Part shown: piece by piece, positions 23,298 to 33,610 of the stretch
Layout: every line of letters begins with the position of its first letter
How positions within the stretch are numbered: the first letter of the stretch is position 1
From: Ruthenibacterium komagatae
GTDB taxonomy: Bacteria; Bacillota; Clostridia; Oscillospirales; Ruminococcaceae
Direction: 5' to 3'
Assembly: GCF_045865535.1 (NCBI RefSeq)
Contig: NZ_AP031406.1
Coordinates: 2,356,001-2,420,000 of the forward strand
Length of the DNA stretch: 64,000 bases
Notes under the pieces: model-generated
Databases searched by the model: none
What the model was told of the DNA's origin: nothing
Seen by the model: the letters and a program-made list of their open reading frames with translations, nothing else
Program-made: the position numbers and the translations under genes

Positions 23298-24541
23298 TCG
23301 GCCAAAAGCTGGGCCACAGCTTTTCCAAACCCATTCACGAGGCGCTGGGCGGCTATGCCTACGACCTGGTGCCTCTGCCCGATGAGGACGCGGCCCGGGC
23401 GTTTTTCGCATCCCGGGACTTCCGGGCCGTGAACGTGACCATCCCCTACAAGCAGCTGGCGCTGGCCGCCTGCGACGAAGTGGATGAAAAGGCCGCTGCC
23501 ATCGGCGCGGTGAACACGGTGATCAACCGATCCGGCCGGCTGTACGGCTACAACACCGACTACGCCGGCTTTGCGTACATGACAAAGCGGGCGGGCATTG
23601 CTTTTCAAAACCGCACGGTGCTGCTGCTGGGCACCGGCGGCACCAGCCGCACCGTGACCGCCGTGGCCCGGGATCAGGGCGCGAAGGAGGTCCTTCTGGC
23701 CTCCCGCAGCGGCAAAAACGGCGCGCTGTCCTACGAGGACGCCATGAAGCGCAAAGACGTGGAAGTGGTGGTCAACGTCAGCCCCGCGGGCATGTACCCC
23801 AACAATGGGGAGTGCCTTTTGGACCTGACGGCCTTCCCCCGGCTGGAAGCCGTGGCGGACGTGGTGTACAACCCCTTCCACACGGCCCTTCTGCAGCAGG
23901 CCGAGGCGCTGGGCGTGCGGTGTGTGAACGGCCTGTCCATGCTGGTGGCACAGGCGAAATACGCCGCAGAGTATTTTACGGATAAAAAAATACCGGATGG
24001 AGAAATCGAGTCCATCTACCGGGATCTGCGCGCCAAACAGGCGAACCTGGTGCTCATCGGCATGCCCAGCTGCGGCAAAACCAGCCTGGGCAAGGCCTGC
24101 GCCAAGCTGCTGGGCAAGCGCTTTGTGGATTTGGACGCGGAGATCGAGCGGCAGGAAGGCCGCCCCATTTCGCAGATTCTGGCTCCCGGCAAAGAGACCT
24201 ATTTCCGGGACGTGGAAAGCCGGGTGACCGCGCGGTTCGCCAGGGAGAGCGGGCAGGTGCTGTCCACGGGCGGGGGCGTGGTCCTGCGGGAGGAGAACGT
24301 GGCCGCCCTGCGCCAGAACGGCGTGGTGGTGTATATTGACCGGCCTTTACAGGACTTGCAGCCCGGGGGCGCGCGGCCCCTGTCCCAAAGCCGGCAGGCG
24401 CTGGAGGCGCAGTACGCGGTCCGCGCGCCGCTGTACCAAAAGGCCTGCCATGCAAAAGTGAACAACGACGCCCCGTTTTACACGGTGGCGGACCGTGTGA
24501 AGGAGCGTTTTTATGAAGTTCTTGATTGTGAACGGGCCTAA
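23282..24541 (+). CDS. aroE-aroK: shikimate dehydrogenase - shikimate kinase fusion
   Basis: This 419-residue protein fuses two enzymes. Residues 1 to about 250 are AroE: GLIGQKLGHSFSKPIHEALG, the catalytic lysine in NVTIPYKQ and the NADP fold VLLLGTGGTSRTV. After a short linker (IYRDLRAKQ) an AroK domain starts at about residue 254 with the P-loop IGMPSCGKTS, then FVDLDAEIE and STGGGVVLR. It would reduce 3-dehydroshikimate and phosphorylate shikimate on one chain. ATG 23282 follows GGAGGGTTCGTC and lies within the aroC end. The fusion replaces separate aroE and aroK genes, so stoichiometry is fixed at 1:1. Confidence 0.94.
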   Translation: MEYGLIGQKLGHSFSKPIHEALGGYAYDLVPLPDEDAARAFFASRDFRAVNVTIPYKQLALAACDEVDEKAAAIGAVNTVINRSGRLYGYNTDYAGFAYMTKRAGIAFQNRTVLLLGTGGTSRTVTAVARDQGAKEVLLASRSGKNGALSYEDAMKRKDVEVVVNVSPAGMYPNNGECLLDLTAFPRLEAVADVVYNPFHTALLQQAEALGVRCVNGLSMLVAQAKYAAEYFTDKKIPDGEIESIYRDLRAKQANLVLIGMPSCGKTSLGKACAKLLGKRFVDLDAEIERQEGRPISQILAPGKETYFRDVESRVTARFARESGQVLSTGGGVVLREENVAALRQNGVVVYIDRPLQDLQPGGARPLSQSRQALEAQYAVRAPLYQKACHAKVNNDAPFYTVADRVKERFYEVLDCERA

Positions 24542-24971
24542 CATCAACATGCTGGGCATCCGGGAGCCGGACATCTACGGCACCCTGACCTATGAGGGCC
24601 TGTTGGAATATCTGAAGGGCGAGGCCGCCCGCCTGGGCTGTGAGGTGGAGTTCTTTCAGTCCAACAGCGAGGGCGAGCTGGTCACGGCCATTCAAAAGGC
24701 GCTGGGCCGGGTGGACGGCATCGTCATCAACCCGGCGGCCTACACCCACACCAGCGTGGCCATTCTGGACGCGCTGAAGGCGATGGCGCTGCCCGCGGCG
24801 GAGGTGCATCTGTCCGATGTGACCAAGCGGGAGAGCTTCCGGCAGATCAGTTATGCGGGCATGGCCTGCAAATATCATTTCATCGGCCTTGGAAAAGAGG
24901 GCTACGTGCGCGGCATGGAAGCGCTGCTGGCCGATGGGCAAAACAGGGACGAAGGGGAGAAACAGTCATGA
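24513..24971 (+). CDS. aroQ: type II 3-dehydroquinate dehydratase
   Basis: The 152-residue type II dehydroquinase has the characteristic FLIVNGPNINMLGIREPDIYG start with the catalytic Tyr, FFQSNSEGELV, INPAAYTHTSVAI and the EVHLSD motif. It dehydrates 3-dehydroquinate to 3-dehydroshikimate. ATG 24513 follows AAGGAGC and overlaps the end of aroE-aroK by 29 bp. Its stop overlaps the next gene by 4 bp. Confidence 0.96.
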   Translation: MKFLIVNGPNINMLGIREPDIYGTLTYEGLLEYLKGEAARLGCEVEFFQSNSEGELVTAIQKALGRVDGIVINPAAYTHTSVAILDALKAMALPAAEVHLSDVTKRESFRQISYAGMACKYHFIGLGKEGYVRGMEALLADGQNRDEGEKQS

Positions 24972-25984
24972 TCATCAGCACCAAACGGGGAACCCCGGCT
25001 GCAGAGCTGGAGAAAATTATTCACGAATTTGAGGCAAAGGGCCTGTCCGTGACCATGATCCGCGGCACGGACTACAACGTGTTCGGCCTGGTGGGCGACA
25101 CCACCATTCTGGACGAAAAGCAGATCCGGGCCAATCCCTATGTGGAAAACGTGCAGCGGGTGTCCGAGCCGTACAAAAAGGCCAACCGCCTGTTTCACGA
25201 GGCGGACAGCATCATCGATGTGGCGGGCGTGAAAGTGGGCGGCCACGAAAAAATCGTGGTCATCGGCGGCCCGTGCAGCGTGGAGGGCGAGCAGCCCACC
25301 ATCGATGTGGCCAAAAAGGTCAAGGCCGCCGGCGGCACTATGCTGCGGGGCGGCGCCTACAAGCCCCGCACTTCGCCCTACGCCTTTCAGGGCCTGGGCA
25401 CCGAGGGCATTCTGGACCTGGTGAAGGCCCGGGAAGCCACGGGTCTGCCCATCGTCAGCGAGCTGATGAGCGAGGACCGCATCGAAGAGTTTGAACAGTA
25501 TGTGGACCTGGTGCAGATCGGCGCGCGCAACATGCAGAACTTCCAGCTTTTGAAAGCCGTGGGCAAAATGAAAAAGCCCGTTCTGCTCAAGCGGGGCCTT
25601 GCCAACACCATCGAGGAATGGATCATGTCCGCCGAGTACATCATGGCCGCGGGCAACGAAAACGTCATCTTCTGCGAGCGGGGCATCCGTACCTTTGAAA
25701 AATACACCCGCAATACGCTGGATCTGTCGGTCATTCCCATCATCAAGGAGAAAACCCACCTGCCCATCATCATCGACCCCAGCCATGCCACGGGCAACTG
25801 GCGCTATGTGGAGAGCATGAGTCTGGCGGCCATTGCCGCCGGGGCGGACGGGCTGATCATCGAAGTGCACGAGAATCCCGAGTGCGCCTGGTCCGACGGG
25901 GCCCAGAGCCTGAAGCCGGACCGCTTTGCCGCGGTCATCGAAAAGGGCCGGGCCATCGCCCGGGTCATCGGCCGGGAGATGTGA
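24968..25984 (+). CDS. aroF: 3-deoxy-7-phosphoheptulonate (DAHP) synthase, AroF/AroG-beta type
   Basis: The 338-residue class I-beta DAHP synthase begins with a ferredoxin-like regulatory domain (about residues 1-85) and continues with the catalytic barrel: VVIGGPCSVEGE, GGAYKPRTSPYAFQG, PVLLKRGLANTIEEW, ERGIRTFEKYTRNTLDLS and the metal-binding DPSHATG. It condenses PEP and erythrose-4-phosphate, the first step of the pathway, although it is encoded mid-operon. The N-terminal domain suggests aromatic amino acid feedback control. It is coupled to aroQ by ATGA. Confidence 0.95.
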   Translation: MIISTKRGTPAAELEKIIHEFEAKGLSVTMIRGTDYNVFGLVGDTTILDEKQIRANPYVENVQRVSEPYKKANRLFHEADSIIDVAGVKVGGHEKIVVIGGPCSVEGEQPTIDVAKKVKAAGGTMLRGGAYKPRTSPYAFQGLGTEGILDLVKAREATGLPIVSELMSEDRIEEFEQYVDLVQIGARNMQNFQLLKAVGKMKKPVLLKRGLANTIEEWIMSAEYIMAAGNENVIFCERGIRTFEKYTRNTLDLSVIPIIKEKTHLPIIIDPSHATGNWRYVESMSLAAIAAGADGLIIEVHENPECAWSDGAQSLKPDRFAAVIEKGRAIARVIGREM

Positions 25985-25988
25985 CGCC

Positions 25989-27243
<1,255 letters not shown>

Positions 27244-27257
<14 letters not shown>

Positions 27258-28089
27258 TTTTTGTATTGTGGGGTTGGGCCTTTTGGGCGGCAGCTACGCC
27301 CGTGGCCTGACCGAGGCGGGCTGCCGCGTCACGGCGGTGGATGTGCGGGGCGAAGCCATCCGCTTCGCGCTGGACAAAGGCTGGATCGCCCAGGGCACCA
27401 CGGAAGATGCCCGGCCGCTGCTGGAGCAGGCCGAGGCGGTGGTCCTGGGGCTGTACCCCCACGCGCTCATCGACTGGGTGCGGGCCAACGCGCGGTTTCT
27501 GCGCCCGGGCACGCTGGTCACGGATGTGTGCGGCGTCAAACAGGCGGTGGTGGGTCCGGTGCAGGACGCCATGCCCGAAGGGGTGGAGTTCATTGCCAGC
27601 CACCCCATGGCGGGCAAGGAAGTCAGCGGCGTGGAGTATGCGGACAGCGCCATTTTCCGGCCGGCCAACTTCATCATCACCCCCACGGAGCGCAACACGC
27701 CCCGGGGCATTGCCTTTGCCCGGCAGCTGGCCGAAACGCTGGGCTTTGCCCACATCGCGCAGCTCAGCTGCGCCGAGCACGACCGGATGATCGGCTATGT
27801 CAGCCAGCTGACCCACGCCATCGCCGTCAGCCTGATGAACGCCAACGGCGACCCGCGCCTGTGCGAGTTCACGGGCGATTCCTTCCGGGACCTGACCCGC
27901 ATTGCCCGCATCAACGAGCATTTGTGGAGCGAATTGTTCCTTTTGAACCGGGACGCGCTGTGCGCCGAGATCGAACAGTTCGAGGCCAGCCTCACGGACC
28001 TGAAGGAAAAGCTGCAGGCCGGCGACGAGGAAGGATTGAAGGACCTGTTCCGTCGCTCCACGGCACGCAGGGCCATGTTTGACCGGTAA
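27244..28089 (+). CDS. tyrA: prephenate dehydrogenase
   Basis: The 281-residue protein has an N-terminal NAD(P)-binding fold (FCIVGLGLLGGSYARGL), the motif TDVCGVKQAVV, the catalytic histidine in ASHPMAGKEVSGVEYAD and the helical dimerisation part with HDRMIGYVSQLTHAIAVSLM. It lacks a fused chorismate mutase and ACT domain. It makes 4-hydroxyphenylpyruvate from prephenate and is the last gene of the aromatic operon. No intrinsic terminator is evident directly after it. Confidence 0.94.
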
Positions 28090-28197
28090 TTTGTGGTTTT
28101 TTGGCGAAAAAAGACGAAAGATGCTTGCACCCCCGTGTGCGCCCTCCTAAAATAATAGAAAGAGAAACTTTCTGTCAGGCAAGGGAGGCGGCACGGG

Positions 28198-28965
28198 GTG
28201 TTTTTGCGCATGGAAAAACGGGCGCTTCGCCTGCTGGTGCCGCTTCTGGCGCTGCTGGTTTTGGGGGCGGACAGCCCTTCGGTGGAATGGAAGAGCACGG
28301 CGCGGTGGAAAACCGGGCTGGTAAAGTCCGTGATGGCGGTGGACACAGGGACCTCTCTGGATGTGGAGGAACTGTGCCAGTACCCGGAACTGCCCAATGG
28401 CTGCGAGGCCACCAGCCTGGCGGCGGTGCTGCGGTTTTTGGGCTACGACGTGACCGCGCTGGAGCTGGTGTACGGCTATATCCCCAGCGAGCCCATCACC
28501 TACAGCGAGGACGGCATGATCGCCTGCGGGCCGGACCCGGCCGAGGCCTACGCGGGCTGGCCGGAGGAAGGGTATACGGGGTTTTATTGCTTTGCGGGGC
28601 CCGTCGTGCAGGCGGCAAACCAGTATCTGGCCGAACAGAACTCCGGCTGGCGCGCGGTGGATATCACCGGGGCGTCGGCGCTGGATCTGATGCGCCGGCT
28701 GGACGAGGGCACGCCGGTGATCGTGTGGGCCACGCTGAACATGGACACCCGGCTGTTCAGTTCCTTTCACTGGACGCTGCCCAGCGGCGAGGAATACTAT
28801 CCCTTTTCAAACCTGCACTGCATGGTGCTGACGGGCTACGAAGGGGACACCTTCACCCTGATGGACCCCATTGAAGGCACGGTCACCGTGGACCGGGAGC
28901 AGTTCATGAGCCGGTACTGGACCACCGGGGAGCGGGCGGTGGCATTTGGAGAAGACAGCCAATGA
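28198..28965 (+). CDS. secreted C39-like (papain-fold) cysteine protease family protein
   Basis: The 255-residue protein has an N-terminal hydrophobic segment (about residues 8-24) and then a C39_2-type fold: the nucleophile region LPNGCEATSLAAVLRFLGY, the mid segment TPVIVWATLNMD and the histidine region NLHCMVLTGYEGDTFTLMDP. This places Cys, His and Asp in papain order. GTG 28198 is preferred because AAGGGAGG lies eight bases upstream; ATG 28210 is an alternative. Its stop overlaps the GNAT gene start by 4 bp. Substrate unknown. Confidence 0.8.
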   Translation: MFLRMEKRALRLLVPLLALLVLGADSPSVEWKSTARWKTGLVKSVMAVDTGTSLDVEELCQYPELPNGCEATSLAAVLRFLGYDVTALELVYGYIPSEPITYSEDGMIACGPDPAEAYAGWPEEGYTGFYCFAGPVVQAANQYLAEQNSGWRAVDITGASALDLMRRLDEGTPVIVWATLNMDTRLFSSFHWTLPSGEEYYPFSNLHCMVLTGYEGDTFTLMDPIEGTVTVDREQFMSRYWTTGERAVAFGEDSQ

Positions 28966-29564
28966 AGACGACGGTTTTGCATACACAGCGGCTTTTGCTG
29001 CGCCCCTTCACGCCGGAGGATGCCGGGGCGGTGTACAGACTTTTGAAAGAGGAAGAGACCACCCGTTTTCCGCCCATGTTTGCGCTGCAGAACGTGGAGC
29101 AGGCGCAGGCCTGGATCGAGGCACATGTCCGTGGCCCGGGCATGTGTTTTGCGGTGTGCGCGGACGGTGCGCCTGCAGGATACGTGACATTGAGCCCCGG
29201 CCCCGCCTGGGACCTGGGCTATGCTTTGGCGCCGAAACTGCGGGGAAAGGGTTTTGCCACCGAGGCCGCCGGGGCGGTGGCCGAAGAAGCGCGGCGGCAG
29301 GGCGTGCCCTATCTGACCGCCACCCATGACGTGAACAATCTGCCCAGCGGCGCGGTGATGCGACGAATCGGCATGATGTACCGGTACAGTTATATCGAGC
29401 AGTGGCAGCCCAAAAATGTTCCGGTCACGTTCCGCATGTACCAGCTTAACTTTGCACTGCCTTCGGACTGGACCTATTCGGGTTACTGGAAACAGCATCC
29501 GCGCCATTTTCTGGAGCCGGTGGATGGCTTTTTCGAAAACGGAACCGGGGTGCCTGACCAGTGA
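28962..29564 (+). CDS. GNAT-family N-acetyltransferase
   Basis: The 200-residue protein begins TQRLLLRPFTPEDAGAVYRL, typical of the RimJ/RimL branch of GNAT, and has the acetyl-CoA-binding region LGYALAPKLRGKGFATEAAG, followed by NNLPSGAVMRRIGMM. The substrate may be a protein N-terminus, an amine or an antibiotic; the sequence does not decide. It is translationally coupled (ATGA) to the C39-like protein and ends at a strong terminator. Confidence 0.85.
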   Translation: MKTTVLHTQRLLLRPFTPEDAGAVYRLLKEEETTRFPPMFALQNVEQAQAWIEAHVRGPGMCFAVCADGAPAGYVTLSPGPAWDLGYALAPKLRGKGFATEAAGAVAEEARRQGVPYLTATHDVNNLPSGAVMRRIGMMYRYSYIEQWQPKNVPVTFRMYQLNFALPSDWTYSGYWKQHPRHFLEPVDGFFENGTGVPDQ

Positions 29565-29570
29565 AACAGA

Positions 29571-29610
29571 AAAAACGCGGGAGCGGTTTTGGCCGCTCCC
29601 GCGTTTTTTT
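29571..29610. terminator. bidirectional terminator, GNAT / MFS
   Basis: AAAAACGCGGGAGCGG pairs with CCGCTCCCGCGTTTTTTT between convergent genes. Confidence 0.9.
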
Positions 29611-30904
29611 AATCGTCCACATCCAGTGCTTCCAGCCCTTTTTTCGGCTGCGGCTTGGAGTCGCCGTGGCGCACCATCAGCATGGTCACAAAACTGGCGA
29701 ACACAAAGAACGCCGCATAGGGGAACAGGGTGCGATAGCCCACGTGCCCCATCAGAAAGCCCGAGAAAATGGGCGTCACGATCTGCGCCGTCATGCTCAC
29801 GGTGTAATAGTAACCCGTGTATTTGCCCACGTCCGCGCCGCCGGCCATCTCCACCACCATGGGGTAGCTGTTCACGTTGATGAAGGCCCAGCCGAAGCCC
29901 GCGAAAATGAAGAAAATGTACAAAAACGCCGACACCTGATGGAAGAACGAGCCCGCCGCAAAGGCCACGCCCAAAAACAGCACGCCCACCAGAATGGTCT
30001 TTTTGCGGCCGATGCGCGCCGCGATGGCGCCCACCGGCAGATAGGCCACAATGGCCGCCGCCGTGCAGACCATCAAAATCAGCGAGAAACTGCCCTTCAG
30101 TTCCTGGGTGGCGTATCGGCTGAAACCGGAGGTAACGGCGTTGTAGCCCATGAACCACAAAAACACGCTGGCCAGAATAAAGACAAAGCTGCGCGCCTGG
30201 GCCGGGGGCATTTTTTTGCCCGTGCCGTCCGGTGCGGTTTCTTCTTCGTCCGGTGAAAGGCCCGCGGCGCGGCTCTCCTCTTCCATGGCGCGCACGCAGG
30301 CCGGCTCGTTGATCTTCCAGAACAGCAGGGCGATGCACACGGCCATCAGAATGCCCAGCACCGCAAAGATGGGCAGGTAGTTGGGGCGGAACACCTCGCC
30401 CGTGACCTGCTTGGGCAAAAGCACTTGCATGGTGCCCAGCATCAGCATGCCGCCCAAAGCGCCCATCAGGTTGATGACCGCGTTGCCCTGGCTGCGCAGG
30501 GGCTTGGGCGTCACGTCGGGCATCAGGGCCACGGCGGGGCTGCGGTAGGTAGCCATGGCGATCAGCACACAGCCCAGCCCCGCAAAGAACAGCACAAGGT
30601 TGTTTTGCCGCTCGGCCAGGGGCAGAATCGCCAGACACACCACGGCCGCCACCGTGCCGCCCACAATGTACGGCATGCGCCGGCCCACACGGGTGCGGGT
30701 CTTGTCGCTGAGTTTGCCGAACAGCGGCAGCATGAACAGTGCCAGCACGTTGTCCAGCGCCATGACCACGCCGATGAGCGTGTCGTCCACGGCAAAGGTC
30801 TCTTTCAAAATCAGCGGGATCAGGTTGTCGTACACCTGCCAGAACGCGCAGATGGACAGAAAGGCGAGGCCCACAAGGGTGGTGCGTTTGTAATTCAGTT
30901 TCAT
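29609..30904 (-). CDS. MFS permease, SLC45/GPH-like sugar transporter
   Basis: The 431-residue protein has twelve membrane segments in two halves linked by a charged loop (about residues 205-235). The motif LFGKLSDKTRTRVGRRMPYI between helices 2 and 3 and the GxxPxxxxLMPDVTPKPLRSQGN segment resemble the SLC45/GPH-type sugar permeases. It probably moves a sugar or glycoside by cation symport. ATG 30904 is preceded by AAAAGGGGGC. No sugar enzyme lies next to it, so the substrate is open. Confidence 0.8.
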   Translation of the reverse strand: MKLNYKRTTLVGLAFLSICAFWQVYDNLIPLILKETFAVDDTLIGVVMALDNVLALFMLPLFGKLSDKTRTRVGRRMPYIVGGTVAAVVCLAILPLAERQNNLVLFFAGLGCVLIAMATYRSPAVALMPDVTPKPLRSQGNAVINLMGALGGMLMLGTMQVLLPKQVTGEVFRPNYLPIFAVLGILMAVCIALLFWKINEPACVRAMEEESRAAGLSPDEEETAPDGTGKKMPPAQARSFVFILASVFLWFMGYNAVTSGFSRYATQELKGSFSLILMVCTAAAIVAYLPVGAIAARIGRKKTILVGVLFLGVAFAAGSFFHQVSAFLYIFFIFAGFGWAFINVNSYPMVVEMAGGADVGKYTGYYYTVSMTAQIVTPIFSGFLMGHVGYRTLFPYAAFFVFASFVTMLMVRHGDSKPQPKKGLEALDVDD

Positions 30905-31000
30905 AAGATGCCCCCTTTTCTTGATTGCCCTTATTGTACCACGGGCCGTGCTTGTGCGTCCCGTGTTTTGACGTATTTTTTACGTCCGGTGAAAAAACGG

Positions 31001-31150
31001 TCACTTTTCAGAGGACGCGCGGTCCGAAAGCGCCTTGAGAATGAATCCGCCCATGACCGCAATGGGCAGAGAAACAGCAAACGAAACGGGTTCCAGATAT
31101 GCGCCGATCACCCCGGCGATCAGCGTGCAAATAACGGCGAGCGCAATCAT
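31001..31150 (-). CDS. small membrane protein (49 aa), unknown
   Basis: A minus-strand ORF starts at ATG 31150 after an ACAGGAGTGAGAGAACC ribosome-binding site and encodes 49 residues. It opens MIALAVICTLIAGVIGAYLE and has a second hydrophobic stretch (FAVSLPIAVMGGFIL) before a short charged tail (KALSDRASSEK). Start, ribosome-binding site and amino-acid composition all look real. It lies between the MFS gene and a terminator; no family recognised. Confidence 0.6.
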   Translation of the reverse strand: MIALAVICTLIAGVIGAYLEPVSFAVSLPIAVMGGFILKALSDRASSEK

Positions 31151-31187
31151 GGTTCTCTCACTCCTGTCGTATTTGAAAAGATATAAA

Positions 31188-31220
31188 AAAGAGCGGCTTT
31201 GCCAGGCAAAGCCGCTCTTT
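31188..31220. terminator. terminator between small membrane genes
   Basis: GAGCGGCTTTGCC-A-GGCAAAGCCGCTC, with A and T runs outside the stem; it closes the minus-strand 107-aa gene. Confidence 0.85.
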
Positions 31221-31230
31221 CAAAACGATG

Positions 31231-31554
31231 TCAGATCTCCTCGGTCTCGGCCGCATCTTCCACCGCATCATCCTGCGGCTCCTCGTGGCTGAAATCCTCG
31301 CTGAACAAAAGCTGTTCGTACTCGTCCAGCTCGGCCTCGCGGCGGCGCAGATAGACGAACGCAGCGGCCAAAGCACCCGCTACAGCGGACAGAAACGCGA
31401 CGATGGCGATCAGGGTCGATTTCTTCATGGTGAAAACATCCTCCTCTTTTTGCGGGCGAAGCGCACGGCCCGCCTTGTGTGTCATGTGTTTTGCGGCGGC
31501 CGCGATCTTGCCCGCGCCGTACACGGTATGTGCGATCTTGCCCCAGGAACTCAT
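31231..31554 (-). CDS. YtxH-like single-pass membrane protein, two possible starts
   Basis: From ATG 31554 (ribosome-binding site AAGGAG nine bases upstream) the ORF encodes 107 residues: a basic soluble N-terminus (MSSWGKIAHTVYGAGKIAAA), then KKSTLIAIVAFLSAVAGALA, a membrane segment, and an acidic tail ending DAAETEEI. A second ribosome-binding site, GAGGAGG, precedes an internal ATG at 31428 that would give a 65-residue protein containing only the membrane segment and acidic tail. Either or both may be made. The layout resembles small YtxH-type proteins; function unknown. Confidence 0.6.
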   Translation of the reverse strand: MSSWGKIAHTVYGAGKIAAAAKHMTHKAGRALRPQKEEDVFTMKKSTLIAIVAFLSAVAGALAAAFVYLRRREAELDEYEQLLFSEDFSHEEPQDDAVEDAAETEEI

Positions 31555-31615
31555 TGACAAGCACTCCTTTCGACCGGCCGTCTGTTTTCTTCATTATACT
31601 TGCTTTGCAAAGGGA

Positions 31616-32659
31616 TTACAAGCACTTTTTCAGCACGTCCCGGTAGACCCGGAACGCGCCGGGCACGGCGTAAACGCTCTCCAGCTGGTCCTTTTGCGCC
31701 CACACGAACCCCGCGGGGGCCGGGCAGGGCGCCACAGGCACCCGGTACCCGGTCATATGCCACTCCAGGTGCGAAAACACATGTTTGGCGTTGGGCAGCG
31801 GCTGAGGCTCGCCGGGCGCGAGACCCATTGCTTTTAGCGCGGCGCACACGGCGGCTTCGTCCAGGCTTCCCTCCAGCATCACCGGCTGCCACAGCCCGGC
31901 CAGAAGGCCTTTCGCCGGGCGCTGGCACAGCAGGACCGCGCTTTGTGCCGTGGCCAGCACCACGGTGTAATCCACCGCGCGCCGGGGTTTGGCCTGCGCT
32001 TTTACGGGCAGCTGCTGCGCGCAGCCCGCCGCCCGGGCCCGGCACAGCCCGGCCAGAGGACACGCGTCGCACAGCGGCGGTCCGCCGGGAACGCACACCA
32101 GTGCGCCCAGTTCCATCAGCGCCTGGTTGTAGTCGCCGGGCCGGTCCGGCGGCTGCATGGCCTGCACGGCCTGCGTCAGGCGGGTGCGCACCGCCGGGGT
32201 GGTCACGTCGCCTTCGTCCAGCAGCAGCCGGCTGGCCACGCGGAGCACATTGCCGTCCACCGCAGGCACCCGCTTGCCAAAGCTGATGGACGCGATGGCG
32301 CCTGCCGTGTACGGCCCGATGCCGGGCAGCTTCTGCAGCAAAGCCGGGTCATCGGGCAGCTGGCCGCCGTACTGTTCCACAAGGATCTGCGCGGCTTTCT
32401 GCAGGTTTCGCGCCCGGCTGTAATAGCCCAGCCCCTCCCACAGCTTGGTCAGGCGTTCGGGCGGGCAGGCCGCCAGGTCCGCCACCGTGGGCAATTCTTC
32501 CATAAATCGTTCAAAATAGGGCAGCGCCGCGGCAACCCGCGTCTGCTGCAGCATGATCTCGCTGACCCACACCCGGTAAGGCGTGGACACCGTGCGGAAG
32601 GGAAGCACCCGTTTTTCCGCGTCGTACCAGGCCAGCAGGGCCGGGGCGATGTTTTCCAT
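31616..32659 (-). CDS. mutY: A/G-specific adenine DNA glycosylase
   Basis: The 347-residue protein has the MutY helix-hairpin-helix core: the catalytic Glu in VSEIMLQQTRV, LPGIGPYTAGAIASI and the catalytic Asp in VPAVDGNVLRV. A 4Fe-4S loop follows, CVPGGPPLCDACPLAGLC, with spacing C-x7-C-x2-C-x5-C; the usual first gap is six. The C-terminal third is the NUDIX-like 8-oxoG-recognition domain. It removes A opposite 8-oxoguanine. Its ATG lies two bases after the HAD gene's stop, so the two are co-transcribed. Confidence 0.94.
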   Translation of the reverse strand: MENIAPALLAWYDAEKRVLPFRTVSTPYRVWVSEIMLQQTRVAAALPYFERFMEELPTVADLAACPPERLTKLWEGLGYYSRARNLQKAAQILVEQYGGQLPDDPALLQKLPGIGPYTAGAIASISFGKRVPAVDGNVLRVASRLLLDEGDVTTPAVRTRLTQAVQAMQPPDRPGDYNQALMELGALVCVPGGPPLCDACPLAGLCRARAAGCAQQLPVKAQAKPRRAVDYTVVLATAQSAVLLCQRPAKGLLAGLWQPVMLEGSLDEAAVCAALKAMGLAPGEPQPLPNAKHVFSHLEWHMTGYRVPVAPCPAPAGFVWAQKDQLESVYAVPGAFRVYRDVLKKCL

Positions 32660-32660
32660 G

Positions 32661-33491
32661 TCAGAGGCTCCCTCCTTCGCGCGCGGCCAGCCAGCGGGCC
32701 ACGCCGTCCTGTGTGTTGGCAGCGATCACGCCGTCGGCAGCCTCTTTTACCGCCGCGGCAGCGTTCGCCACGGCATAGCGCTCATCCGCTGCGGCAAACA
32801 GCGGCAGATCGTTCACATTGTCGCCAAAAGCCACCACCCGCCGGGCGCCGGTCAGGCGCCGCAGGTCCTGCACGCCCGCGCCTTTGTCGCACCCTTCGGG
32901 AAAGACCTCGGCGGTCACACCCCGGCCGTATTCATCGGCGTAGCACAGGCAGTGCGTGCCGGGCAGGCGCTGCAGCGCCTCCAGCAGGGGGAGGTCCGGG
33001 CAGGGCAGGCAGAACAGGGTCAGAAGACAGCGGGCCGCCAGCGGGATCTGCCCATAGTGTTCCACCTGCACGAACTGCTTATGCGGCGAGCCGCTGCGCT
33101 GGGCGATGAAGCTGCGGGCGTAATCGCAGGTGGGGGCGCGGTGAAACACCACCAGCCGGCCGTCCAGCACGCAGTATACCAGCGCGTCCCGCCCGGCGCG
33201 GTCCAGCAGGGTCAGCAGCGCGCTGCGGCTTTCGGCGGACAGGCTGCGGGTGGCCAGCGGCCGCCCGGTGCCCAGATCATACACCAGCGCGCCGGACATC
33301 ATCACCGCGGGCAGGTGCAGGCCCAGCGGGCGCACCAGGTCCAAAGCGGTGGCAGGGGTGCGGGCGGTGGCGATGGTCAGCGCCAGCCCCCGGTCCACCA
33401 GCGGACGGAGAAGCGCCGCCGTGGAGGAACTGACCCGGCCCTGGGCATTCAGCAGCGTGCCGTCCAGATCCGTGACGTACAGTGTGGTCAA
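32661..33491 (-). CDS. Cof-type HAD-superfamily phosphatase
   Basis: The 276-residue protein starts (TTG 33491, with GGGAGG upstream) as TTLYVTDLDGTLLNAQG, HAD motif I with both Asp residues. It contains TIATAR (motif II), a C2B cap domain in the middle and VVAFGDNVNDLPLFAAAD (motif IV) near the C-terminus, with a Lys in EGCDKGAGV for motif III. These are the hallmarks of the Cof/YbiV group of sugar- or nucleotide-phosphate phosphatases. The long ORF upstream of the TTG is not coding. The gene is followed immediately by mutY. Confidence 0.87.
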   Translation of the reverse strand: MTTLYVTDLDGTLLNAQGRVSSSTAALLRPLVDRGLALTIATARTPATALDLVRPLGLHLPAVMMSGALVYDLGTGRPLATRSLSAESRSALLTLLDRAGRDALVYCVLDGRLVVFHRAPTCDYARSFIAQRSGSPHKQFVQVEHYGQIPLAARCLLTLFCLPCPDLPLLEALQRLPGTHCLCYADEYGRGVTAEVFPEGCDKGAGVQDLRRLTGARRVVAFGDNVNDLPLFAAADERYAVANAAAAVKEAADGVIAANTQDGVARWLAAREGGSL

Positions 33492-33555
33492 AAAAACGCC
33501 TCCCGTGGAAAGAATGACCTCATTGTACCACAAAAAAATCGGGACGAAAAGCGCC

Positions 33556-33584
33556 TTGCTCCGCACAAAAGGATGTGCTACCAT
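33556..33584 (+). promoter_or_regulatory. promoter of the 2-hydroxyacid dehydrogenase gene
   Basis: TTGCTC (33556-33561), a 17-bp spacer ending TGC and TACCAT (33579-33584). Confidence 0.5.
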
Positions 33585-33610
33585 GAAAGGCGGAAGAGAG
33601 GGAAGGGGAC

